NCBI GenBank assembly: GCA_934437985.1
Contig: CAKSBI010000023.1
Location: forward strand, 1-35,595
Source of the DNA: an uncultured Lachnospiraceae bacterium
GTDB lineage: Bacteria > Bacillota > Clostridia > Lachnospirales > Lachnospiraceae
Direction: 5' to 3'
Length of the DNA: 35,595 bases
The position numbers and the translations under genes were made by a program. The notes under the pieces are model-generated. The model was not told the DNA's origin, did no database searches, and was given only the letters and a program-made list of their open reading frames with translations. Shown one piece after another: positions 16,711 to 25,244 of the stretch (positions are counted from its first letter, which is position 1; the number at the start of each line of letters is the position of its first letter).

Positions 16711-19700
16711 TCTCAGGGATTGTAATATTCTTGTATCAGCTTCTGCCGGGGCAGGCAAGACGGCAGTCCTCACGGAGAGGATCGTTAATCTCCTTCTTGA
16801 TAAGGAGCATCCGACAGATATTGATAAGATTGTTATAGTCACATATACGAGGGCGGCAGCAGCGGAGATGCGGAGCAGGATTGCAGGCAAACTGGCTGAA
16901 AGGCTGAATGATGAGCCTGAAAATGTTCATATCCAGAAGCAGCTTGCCCTTATAGCACACGCACATATATCAACAATCGACAGCTTCTGCCGCAATGTTG
17001 TCAGTAATTATTTTTATACGATAGGATTAGACCCGGCATTCAGGATTGTTGATGAAAACGAGACTAAGCTTATTGAAGAGGAGCTTGTCGATGAGCTCCT
17101 TGAAGAAGAATACGGACGCCATGAAGAGCCATTTATTAATATGATGGAGACATTTGCCCCGGGAAAAAGTGACAGGCCGGTATGTGACCTTATTAAGAAT
17201 CTGTATAAAATGTCGCAGAGCCATGCTTTCCCATATGAATGGCTGGATGGGTGCTGCAATAAGTTTGATATTGAAGACCCCGTACAGATGGAAGAATCTG
17301 ACTGGTTTGAGGCGACCGGAATAATGGAGCATATTAAGAATGTTATATCTGACTGTGTAAGCAGGGAGCAGAAAGCAGCTGATATACTGAATGAAGATAA
17401 AGTAAAGTACAGGCTTGATATGTCAGGGGAAGCTGACCTGTATGATGCAAAGTCCGCAAAAGCTTTGGACGATATCAGAATATTTGTTAATAATGAAATG
17501 GCAATGCTGGAGACGCTGGTAAAGTCATCAGGATATACAGAGATAAGCAGCCGTATTAACCGGTTATCATTTGAAAGGTTTCCGGTCAGGAAGCTTCAGG
17601 GAGAGCTTAAGGCAATAAAGGATGAAGCAAAAGGGCTGCGTGACGAAGTAAAAAAGGCAATAGGAAAGTTAACCGGTGGATTCTTTTATCAAAGCCCGCA
17701 GATGATGGCAGATGATATCAGGGCATGTGCAGAACCGGTACGTGAGCTTGTAAGGGTCACAAAAGAATTCATGGGCAGATATGAACAGTATAAGCATGAA
17801 AAAAATATAGCAGATTTTAACGATATAGAGCATTATGCACTTAATATTCTGCTTAAGAATGTTGATGGCAGCATTGTAAGAACTGACGTTGCAGATGAGC
17901 TTATGGACAGGTATGAATATATCCTGATCGATGAATATCAGGACAGTAATGAGGTTCAGGAGACAATATTGGCCGGGATATCAAGAATTCCTATAGGAAA
18001 GCCTAATATGTTCATGGTTGGGGATGTAAAGCAGAGTATATATCAGTTCAGGCTTGCAAAGCCGGATATATTTGAGGGGAAGCTGAGGCGTTACCCGACT
18101 GCAGGTACACCGGAAGCTGAAGCAGATGATGTTCCGGGTAAGCGTGTGCTTCTCAGGAAGAATTTCAGAAGCACACGGACAATACTTAAGACAATTAATT
18201 ATATATTTCCTGAAATTATGCACAGTGCGGTTGGCAGGGTTGAGTATGATGAAACGCATTATTTTGACGTAGATGTGAATCCTGAGGCAGAGGCGTGTGA
18301 TGAACCGGTTGAGGCAATATATGTGACAGGCAGGGATGAGGATAATGAATATGGAAAAATGCAGATAGAGGCATTTGCCATTGCAGACAGGATAAGGGAG
18401 CTCGTTGACCCTGAAACAGGCATGCGTATTACAGAAGCAGGTGTAACAAGGAAGGTTAATTACTCAGATATTGTAATACTTCTGCGAAGCATGAAGGGCT
18501 GGGCGGAAGCATTTGTTGAAGTACTTACGACGAAGGGAATACCGGTAATTGCACAGGAACAGACCGGTTATTTTTCAGCAAAAGAGATACAGATGATGTT
18601 ATCCATGCTTAAGGTTATAGATAATCCCCGTCAGGATATACCACTTACAAGTGCGCTCAGGTCAGTGTTCGGTGAATTCAATGATGAAGAGCTTGCGGTG
18701 ATCAGGACGAAGTCCGATGGTGATATGTACAGTGCGCTTTGTGCGGCAGCAGGTTCAGGGGATGATTGTGATGGGCTTGCGGCGAGATGTCTGGCATTTC
18801 TTAATATGCTTAACGGATATAGAGAAAAGGCATCATACATGACGGTGTATGACCTTATGCAGGAATTATTTGAAGAAAAGGATTACCTTAACTGTATGAA
18901 AGCGATGCCTGCAGGAGAAAGGCGTGCCGGTAATCTTCTTATGCTTGCAGATAAGGCACTTGCATATGAGGATAATGATAAAAGGGGATTAGCTTCATTT
19001 ATACGTTACATTGACAGGATGCAGAAAGCGAGTATTGACTTTGGAGAGGCAAAGCAGCCGGATGGCCATTTTGGGGCTGTAAAGATTATGAGTATCCATA
19101 AGAGTAAGGGACTTGAATTTCCTGTTGTATTTGTGTCGGGAATGGGAAAAAGGGTTAATCTTATGGATGCAAGAAATGATGTGATAGTCCACACAGAGCT
19201 TGGCCCAGTGCCTGATTATTTTGACCGGAAAAAACGGATTAAGCGAAGCAGCCTGCTTAAGAAGGCAGTAAGCAGGAAGATTACTAATGACGTAATAGGC
19301 GAAGAGATAAGGATTCTCTATGTTGCCCTTACGAGGGCGCGTACAAAGCTTATCATGACCGGATATATCCCGGGGGATTGTGAAAAAATTAACGAATACA
19401 GAAAAAAGAGTAATTCGTATCTTGAAATGACCGGAGGGGCTGATTGTTACTACGACTGGGTGTCACCATGCTTTGCAAGGCATCCGGCGTGGGCTGATAC
19501 ATTTGGTGGGGAAGTCCGTGTATCACAGGATACTGAATATCCGCGTATGATATTCAGGTGTGTGCAGGCTGATGATATAATCTGCAGGGAAGCAGAAGAG
19601 CTTGTGTCAAAAGAGGTGCGAAAGGCCTCCCTTATAAAAGAAGCTGCCAGGGACACTATTGATGAGGAGACATTTAAGGGGATACAAAGTGTTGAGCAAT

Positions 19701-20410
19701 ACGTATATCCTTACGAGGCTGAAACATCATTTGCAATGAAGGTATCTGTATCGGATATAAAACATGCGGCAGCAGTCCTTGAGGATGAAGAAGCCGTTAA
19801 GGCATCCTGGGCTGCCACGGAGCACCAGGTCTATATACCATCATTTATGAGGGAGGAGACCAAAAGGGTCATAACAGGTGCAGACAGGGGAACAATGTAC
19901 CATGCACTTATGGAGCATCTTGATATAGAGAACATTACTACAACAGATGATATTGAAAACCGCATCAGGGTACTTATTGACAGAGGTATTCTTGATGAGG
20001 CTGCTGTCAGGGATAACGTAATATCGAAGAGAAAGATACTTGCATTCTGTAAAAGTGATGTTGCAGCAAGGATGATGGAAGCTGACAGGCACGGACTTGC
20101 AGCAAGGGAGCAGCCATTTGTTATGGGTGTGCCGGCTGACAGGGTCTATCCTGGAAGTAATTCAAAGGAGATAATCATTGTCCAGGGAATTATTGATGTG
20201 TATTTTGAGGAAGATGATGGAATAGTGCTTCTTGATTATAAGACGGACAGAATCGGGGAAAATGAAGAAGAAAAGCTTGCAGGCAGGTACCGTGCCCAGA
20301 TGGCCTGTTACAGGGAGGCGATTGAAAAAGCCAGGGCAAAGCCTGTTAAGGAGATAATATTATATTCATTTTCACTGAATAAGGAAATAAGGGTTGATAT
20401 TGATGAATGA
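16670..20410 (+). CDS. addA: AddA, helicase-exonuclease subunit A
   Basis: A 1246-residue UvrD-like motor helicase fused to a RecB-type nuclease, the partner of AddB. Motif I SASAGAGKT is at 23-31 and motif Ia TYTRAAAAEM follows. Motif II is IDEYQDS with D421-E422, followed by VGDVKQSIYQFRLAKP (III), MSIHKSKGLEFPVVF (V) and RILYVALTRARTKL (VI). The nuclease motif LLDYKTD has D1189 and K1191. All key residues are intact. The ATG lies 41 bases inside the end of addB, and ylmH starts 8 bases before its stop, so the three genes are translationally linked. Confidence 0.97.
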   Translation: MSPQYTPRQRMAIDLRDCNILVSASAGAGKTAVLTERIVNLLLDKEHPTDIDKIVIVTYTRAAAAEMRSRIAGKLAERLNDEPENVHIQKQLALIAHAHISTIDSFCRNVVSNYFYTIGLDPAFRIVDENETKLIEEELVDELLEEEYGRHEEPFINMMETFAPGKSDRPVCDLIKNLYKMSQSHAFPYEWLDGCCNKFDIEDPVQMEESDWFEATGIMEHIKNVISDCVSREQKAADILNEDKVKYRLDMSGEADLYDAKSAKALDDIRIFVNNEMAMLETLVKSSGYTEISSRINRLSFERFPVRKLQGELKAIKDEAKGLRDEVKKAIGKLTGGFFYQSPQMMADDIRACAEPVRELVRVTKEFMGRYEQYKHEKNIADFNDIEHYALNILLKNVDGSIVRTDVADELMDRYEYILIDEYQDSNEVQETILAGISRIPIGKPNMFMVGDVKQSIYQFRLAKPDIFEGKLRRYPTAGTPEAEADDVPGKRVLLRKNFRSTRTILKTINYIFPEIMHSAVGRVEYDETHYFDVDVNPEAEACDEPVEAIYVTGRDEDNEYGKMQIEAFAIADRIRELVDPETGMRITEAGVTRKVNYSDIVILLRSMKGWAEAFVEVLTTKGIPVIAQEQTGYFSAKEIQMMLSMLKVIDNPRQDIPLTSALRSVFGEFNDEELAVIRTKSDGDMYSALCAAAGSGDDCDGLAARCLAFLNMLNGYREKASYMTVYDLMQELFEEKDYLNCMKAMPAGERRAGNLLMLADKALAYEDNDKRGLASFIRYIDRMQKASIDFGEAKQPDGHFGAVKIMSIHKSKGLEFPVVFVSGMGKRVNLMDARNDVIVHTELGPVPDYFDRKKRIKRSSLLKKAVSRKITNDVIGEEIRILYVALTRARTKLIMTGYIPGDCEKINEYRKKSNSYLEMTGGADCYYDWVSPCFARHPAWADTFGGEVRVSQDTEYPRMIFRCVQADDIICREAEELVSKEVRKASLIKEAARDTIDEETFKGIQSVEQYVYPYEAETSFAMKVSVSDIKHAAAVLEDEEAVKASWAATEHQVYIPSFMREETKRVITGADRGTMYHALMEHLDIENITTTDDIENRIRVLIDRGILDEAAVRDNVISKRKILAFCKSDVAARMMEADRHGLAAREQPFVMGVPADRVYPGSNSKEIIIVQGIIDVYFEEDDGIVLLDYKTDRIGENEEEKLAGRYRAQMACYREAIEKARAKPVKEIILYSFSLNKEIRVDIDE

Positions 20411-21161
20411 TGAAGAATTAATGGCGAACAGATTGTGTGAGCTTGCAACACGCAGTTATACTGATAATTATTATACTTATACGGATTTTCTTGGGCTTGC
20501 GGATATAAGTCTTTTGCAGAAGCTTGTAAAATATGATGACAGGATGCGTGGTATACCATACAGAATGTCCGGGGGAACGGATAATGCGGAACGTGTGGTT
20601 GCCGCATTTGGTGATGAGGAAGCATTTGGGTATGCACCGGAATTCCCGATAAAATGTATACTTGCCAGACCACGCAGCCCAAAGTTTGCAGACAGGCTTA
20701 CCCACAGGGATTTTCTTGGGGCAGTGCTGAACCTTGGAATCGGCAGGGAGCAGATCGGGGATATCTATATTAATGATAACAGGGGATATATATTCTGCCT
20801 TGAGGGTATGGCAGATTATATAGTACAGAATCTTGAGCGCATAAAGCATACGGCTATAACCTGTGAATATGCTGATGAGCTTCCGGATACCATGAAGGAA
20901 GTAAAGGATTCCATAATCCAGGTTCCATCGGAGCGTGTTGATGCAGTGACTGCAAAGGTGTATAAGCTGTCAAGAAATGCAGCCCGGACGTTAATAACCC
21001 AGAGAAAAGTGTTCATAAATGGGAACCAGTGTGAAAATACAAGTACAGTTTTAAAATCAGGGGATATAGTATCGGCCAGGGGCTATGGCAGATATGTGTA
21101 TAAAGAGGTAACAAAAACTACCGGAAAGGGTAATCTTATGATTCATGTTCAAATATGGTAG
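20403..21161 (+). CDS. ylmH: YlmH-family S4-domain RNA-binding protein
   Basis: A 252-residue protein with the YlmH layout: an N-terminal globular region (about 1-170) and a C-terminal S4 RNA-binding domain at about 178-240 (SRNAARTLITQRKVFINGN). B. subtilis YlmH binds 50S subunits and has been linked to rescue of obstructed large subunits; in many Firmicutes it sits next to cell-division genes. Here it follows addA instead, overlapping it by 8 bases. ATG 20403 was preferred to TTG 20394 because AAGGG (20389-20393) is correctly placed only for the ATG. Confidence 0.88.
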   Translation: MNDEELMANRLCELATRSYTDNYYTYTDFLGLADISLLQKLVKYDDRMRGIPYRMSGGTDNAERVVAAFGDEEAFGYAPEFPIKCILARPRSPKFADRLTHRDFLGAVLNLGIGREQIGDIYINDNRGYIFCLEGMADYIVQNLERIKHTAITCEYADELPDTMKEVKDSIIQVPSERVDAVTAKVYKLSRNAARTLITQRKVFINGNQCENTSTVLKSGDIVSARGYGRYVYKEVTKTTGKGNLMIHVQIW

Positions 21162-21166
21162 ATTTG

Positions 21167-21195
21167 TTGATATATCACACTTAAATTGGTAATAT
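21167..21195 (+). promoter_or_regulatory. Promoter of the GH43 gene
   Basis: TTGATA (21167-21172) and TAATAT (21190-21195) lie exactly 17 bases apart, just after the ylmH stop. This predicts a separate transcript for the GH43 gene starting near 21202. Confidence 0.6.
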
Positions 21196-21220
21196 CCATT
21201 GAAAATGTGGAGTAATCAGA

Positions 21221-21236
21221 GTAACTTCTAAGTTAC
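21221..21236. promoter_or_regulatory. Palindrome downstream of the GH43 promoter, possible operator
   Basis: GTAACT-TCTA-AGTTAC is a perfect 6-bp inverted repeat with a 4-base centre. It lies about 20 bases after the predicted start of transcription and 42 bases before the ATG. There is no T run, so it is not a terminator. It could be a repressor site or a small leader hairpin; the regulator is unknown. Confidence 0.35.
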
Positions 21237-21278
21237 ATTAATTAATAAAATAAAGGTTATCATGGGAGGTTTAACTAA

Positions 21279-23087
21279 ATGAGCAGATATTCAGTTGTAT
21301 GTTATACAAGAGAACCAATGGAGGATGCTGTATATGCAGCGAAGCTTGCGGATAGTATGCACATTGCACTTATAGAAGATGGCAGGGCTGTAGAGCTTAA
21401 CCATAATTCCGGTGTACTGTTTGCCAGGGCAGTATGGCAGGAGGATGGGACTATGTGCGCTAAGAGCCTTAAGAATCCATGGCTGTTTCCGCTTAAGGAT
21501 GGCGGTTACGGAGTTATTGCAGAGAGAATAGATGCAGATGGCAGTGATGATGAGACAAGTAAGGGCTGTGTATTGTATTATAAGACAGAGGATATGTTAA
21601 GCTATACTTCAGATAAGCTGATCAGGCTGAGTGATGATTATATCAACGATGCTGTATGTGAATATAGTGATGAGGCAGCAGCATATATATTAACATGGAA
21701 GGACAATGCCGGAAAATGTTACAGTATTAAGGTTTCAGATATTGAGGATATAGCTGCAGATAGTTCCGGAAGTACCTGTAAAGATGCTGCAGGTATATTT
21801 GATGCACCGGAAGAAGTCATTGCATGCATGCAGGATATTGCCGGGGCAAAGCCGCGTAATGAGGTTGTGGTCAGTGATGAACTTGCCCACAGACTTAAGT
21901 GCAGGCTTATTGTTCCACAGAATATCAGAATTGAAGTTCCGGAGGATATTACGGTATCTTCAAGGGATGAGCTTGATAAGATTAAAGTTAAGCTTTTATA
22001 TAGTGATGGGACAAGTGGTTACCGTTATGTAAAATGGTATACGGATGGAATTGATTTTGGCAGAACGGGTACATATGAGATTGAGGGACTTGTAAAGCAG
22101 AATCATTATGAATTCCCGATCGCATTCAACAGGGCGGATCCATGTATCGGCAAATGGAACGGCAGGTATTATTTTATAGCAACCAATGATGCAGACCACG
22201 AGCATACTCTATATATGAGGGAAGCTGATTCAATACCGGGGCTTGTGACTGCACAGGAGGTTCTTATTCTCGATGCTTACACATATCCGCATATCGGAAA
22301 TCTCCTCTGGGCACCTGAGTTTCATATAATTAAGGATAAGCTATATATATTCCATGCTGCAACACCACAGCATTTTGAGGATGAGCAGTCACATATTATG
22401 GCACTTAAAGAGGGGGGCAACCCTATGAAGAAGTCTGACTGGGAGATGCCAAGAAGGGTTGTAAGAAAAGATGGTTCGCCATTATTCACCGGTGGTATTA
22501 CACTTGATATGACCTGCTTTGAGGTTGACGGACATTACTATGTTGTGTGGTCACAGCGTCAGTTTGTCCCAAATGACCTCGGGGCATGGTTATACATATC
22601 AGAGATTGACCCGGATGAACCATGGAGACTTACAGCTGACCCGGTTATGCTTTCAGCTCCGGAATTTGGATGGGCCAATAACCACACATTTGTTGACGAA
22701 GGACCATATGCACTTATTCGCGATGGAAAAATATTCCTTACATTTTCAAGTGCGGCAGTGGACAGCACATACGTTGTAGGACTTCTCACAGCTGATATCG
22801 GTGCAGACCTGCTTAATCCTGAGTCATGGGTTAAGACTAACTATCCGCTTCTTACTTCAAGAAGCGTTGAAGGCCAGTTTGGTACAGGCCACAATGCATA
22901 TGTATGTGATGATGATGGGGAGTACTGGAATACATACCATGGAAGACCGGGTGTTGATGCCCCAAGGTGCACCGGAATAAGAAGAGTACATTTTGATATT
23001 GACGGATATCCGGTGCTTGATATGACAGAGGATAAGGACCTGGCACCGGAGCTTAAGAATATTAAGGCGACGGTCAGGGTACAGTAA
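21279..23087 (+). CDS. Intracellular GH43-family glycosidase with N-terminal propeller-like and Ig-like modules
   Basis: A 602-residue protein. The C-terminal part (about 283-590) is a five-bladed GH43 propeller: catalytic base D287 (NRADPCIGKWNG), a WAPEFH segment and general acid E474 (VDEGPYAL). A late GTGHNAY/TYHGR block is typical of arabinofuranosidase- or xylosidase-like members. The first ~165 residues look like a second, partial propeller without catalytic residues. A bacterial Ig-like (Big_4-type) module follows at about 210-270 (KVKLLYSDGTSGYRYVKW). There is no signal peptide, so it likely acts on imported oligosaccharides in the cytosol. ATG 21279 has GGGAGG upstream. The exact substrate cannot be read from the sequence. 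Confidence 0.85.
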   Translation: MSRYSVVCYTREPMEDAVYAAKLADSMHIALIEDGRAVELNHNSGVLFARAVWQEDGTMCAKSLKNPWLFPLKDGGYGVIAERIDADGSDDETSKGCVLYYKTEDMLSYTSDKLIRLSDDYINDAVCEYSDEAAAYILTWKDNAGKCYSIKVSDIEDIAADSSGSTCKDAAGIFDAPEEVIACMQDIAGAKPRNEVVVSDELAHRLKCRLIVPQNIRIEVPEDITVSSRDELDKIKVKLLYSDGTSGYRYVKWYTDGIDFGRTGTYEIEGLVKQNHYEFPIAFNRADPCIGKWNGRYYFIATNDADHEHTLYMREADSIPGLVTAQEVLILDAYTYPHIGNLLWAPEFHIIKDKLYIFHAATPQHFEDEQSHIMALKEGGNPMKKSDWEMPRRVVRKDGSPLFTGGITLDMTCFEVDGHYYVVWSQRQFVPNDLGAWLYISEIDPDEPWRLTADPVMLSAPEFGWANNHTFVDEGPYALIRDGKIFLTFSSAAVDSTYVVGLLTADIGADLLNPESWVKTNYPLLTSRSVEGQFGTGHNAYVCDDDGEYWNTYHGRPGVDAPRCTGIRRVHFDIDGYPVLDMTEDKDLAPELKNIKATVRVQ

Positions 23088-23263
23088 TACAGAAAAGTAA
23101 ACCGCATTAAAAATAATCAGTAAGTATTACAGGTGGAGACACTTGCATCATATTTAAGTCAGTTGGGAAATGGCTGATACAGGCAGATTTTAGACTATTG
23201 CATATAATATTTCAGATATGGTAAAATAGTTATCAACAAAGCATACAGAGAGGGTGATAACGT

Positions 23264-25180
23264 ATGTTTAAGAATGAATATAAGACACTTGCCATGTTTA
23301 TATGCGGAGTATCGGGAACATTCCAAAAGAAGTTCTGCAGGCAATTCACTGACAAAGCACTTGAGTTGGGATATAACCTTTTGATATTCAATGCATTCAG
23401 GGATTTTGCTTATTATGGGAATGAAGCATATATGACAGGCGAAGCCAACATAGTTAATCTTCCGCCGTATGAAGAACTGGATGGGATTATTATAGTGCCG
23501 GATACATTTCCTGATATTAATTTCAGAAACAATCTGATAGAGACGATCAGAAAAAGGGCAGCCTGTCCGGTAATAAGCTTCAGAACCAGGGTTGATGGCT
23601 TTGTAAATGTATTAATTGATAATGATTCTGCTATGGAAAGGCTTATAGCACATTTCATTGTAAAGCATAATATGACAAGGCTTGCGCTTGTTAATGGTCC
23701 GGAGTTCCATCAGGATGCGATCGTAAGGGGTGCGTGTTTCAGAAGAACGCTGGAAAAATATGGCCTGACTGTACATGAAGAATGGATTATTAACGGAACC
23801 TTCTGGTTTGACCGGGGAAAGGAGCATGTTGACAGGCTTCTTAGTGGATCAAGGGAGACGTGGCCGGAGGCAATTGTATGTGCCAATGATTATATGGCAG
23901 TTGCCATATGTGATGAGTGCTTTGAACGTGGGATCAGGATTCCTGAAGATGTTGCCGTATCAGGTTTTGATAACATGCCGGAGTCAATGTCCTGCTATCC
24001 GCCATTAACGACAGTCGATATATCTGTATCGGCAATCGTTAATAAATGCTTTGACATATTGTGCAGTGTACATGACGGGTCAGGTGAAGCAGGCACGGAA
24101 TACATGATACCGGCCAGAGATATCTACAGGTGTTCCTGTGGCTGCGAGTCAATAGATATTAGGTCATTATTATTAAGTGTAAGATATGCCAGGAAAGAGT
24201 GTGATGAGATGTTCCGGGCTGCGAGAAGCAATACATATATGTCGGTAAGGCTTCAGGGGCTTGATAATTATTATGAAATGGGACGTATATTTAGTGGGGA
24301 TTATAATAATTTCCGCAACCTGTATATATGTTTTTGTGAAGAATATACAGAAAAAGATAAGACATTTGAACCGCATGTTGAGGGGTATCCGGATAAGATG
24401 AATATGGTGTATGGATTCAGGGATAGAAATGAGATACCGGTACAGACATTTGATACTAAAGAGCTTATACCGGATGATGCAGCAACCGGTAAGCCGATGC
24501 AGTTTTATTTTACCCCGCTTCACTACCAGAATAATGTATTTGGATATGTAGTCCATTCGTATGATAATAATGAATGTTTTGATAAGACATTTCAGAACTG
24601 GATGACAGTTGTTGGCAATGCAGTTGAGAATATCAGGACCAGGCATATGTTCTCAAATCTTGTGGAAGAACTGAATAACCAGTACCTTCATGAATCAATG
24701 ACCGGACTGTATAACAGAAGAGGGTTTGACAGCATATCCCGGGAAATGTATCAGAGGTCTGTCAGTGAATATAAGAAAATGATGATATTAGAGATAGACA
24801 TGGACAATCTTAAGCAGGTTAATGACAGGTATGGACATTCAGAGGGTGACAGGGCAATTGATATGATTGCAGACGCACTTAAAAGGTCGGCAGGCAATAA
24901 TGCCGTATGCTCACGTGTTGGCGGTGATGAGTTCTGGGTCATTGCGTATGATTTTGATAAGAAAATGATGGAACAATATATTGATAATTTCCTTAATATA
25001 CTTGAACAGCTTGATGAAAAGGAAGATAGGCCATACGATGTTGCAGTAAGCTATGGTTCGGTAATTACTGACCCTGATGCGGGAATCACACTTGAAGAAT
25101 ATATTAATATAGCTGATACCAGAATGTATAGAAATAAGAGAAGCCGCAAAAAGGGCAGGATGTTCACTCATGATGAATAG
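23264..25180 (+). CDS. Cytosolic LacI-type sensor domain fused to GGDEF (diguanylate cyclase candidate)
   Basis: A 638-residue protein. Residues 8-285 resemble the sugar-binding domain of LacI/periplasmic-binding proteins (DGIIIVPDTFP, ARLAL-type strands, VAVSGFDNMPES, PLTTVDI). No helix-turn-helix precedes it and no signal or membrane segment is seen. A CSCGC cluster (C290, C292, C294) ends the domain. A GAF-like linker region (about 300-450) leads to a GGDEF domain (about 478-635) with an intact GGDEF at 553-557, expected to make cyclic di-GMP. The RxxD inhibitory site five residues upstream is missing (AGNN). It lies 176 bases after GH43, with TTGCAT-N18-TAAAAT (23198-23227) as a weak promoter. 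Ligand unknown; a sugar is inferred. Confidence 0.85.
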   Translation: MFKNEYKTLAMFICGVSGTFQKKFCRQFTDKALELGYNLLIFNAFRDFAYYGNEAYMTGEANIVNLPPYEELDGIIIVPDTFPDINFRNNLIETIRKRAACPVISFRTRVDGFVNVLIDNDSAMERLIAHFIVKHNMTRLALVNGPEFHQDAIVRGACFRRTLEKYGLTVHEEWIINGTFWFDRGKEHVDRLLSGSRETWPEAIVCANDYMAVAICDECFERGIRIPEDVAVSGFDNMPESMSCYPPLTTVDISVSAIVNKCFDILCSVHDGSGEAGTEYMIPARDIYRCSCGCESIDIRSLLLSVRYARKECDEMFRAARSNTYMSVRLQGLDNYYEMGRIFSGDYNNFRNLYICFCEEYTEKDKTFEPHVEGYPDKMNMVYGFRDRNEIPVQTFDTKELIPDDAATGKPMQFYFTPLHYQNNVFGYVVHSYDNNECFDKTFQNWMTVVGNAVENIRTRHMFSNLVEELNNQYLHESMTGLYNRRGFDSISREMYQRSVSEYKKMMILEIDMDNLKQVNDRYGHSEGDRAIDMIADALKRSAGNNAVCSRVGGDEFWVIAYDFDKKMMEQYIDNFLNILEQLDEKEDRPYDVAVSYGSVITDPDAGITLEEYINIADTRMYRNKRSRKKGRMFTHDE

Positions 25181-25244
25181 GCCTGCAAAGGGTGGTATCC
25201 GTGAAGCTGTGTTTGAGTTATGAGTTCTACAGGGAGTTGAAGAG

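Noticed and set aside
25181..25244. Terminator between the GGDEF gene and birA
   Set aside because: No stem followed by a T run is visible, so read-through into birA is possible.
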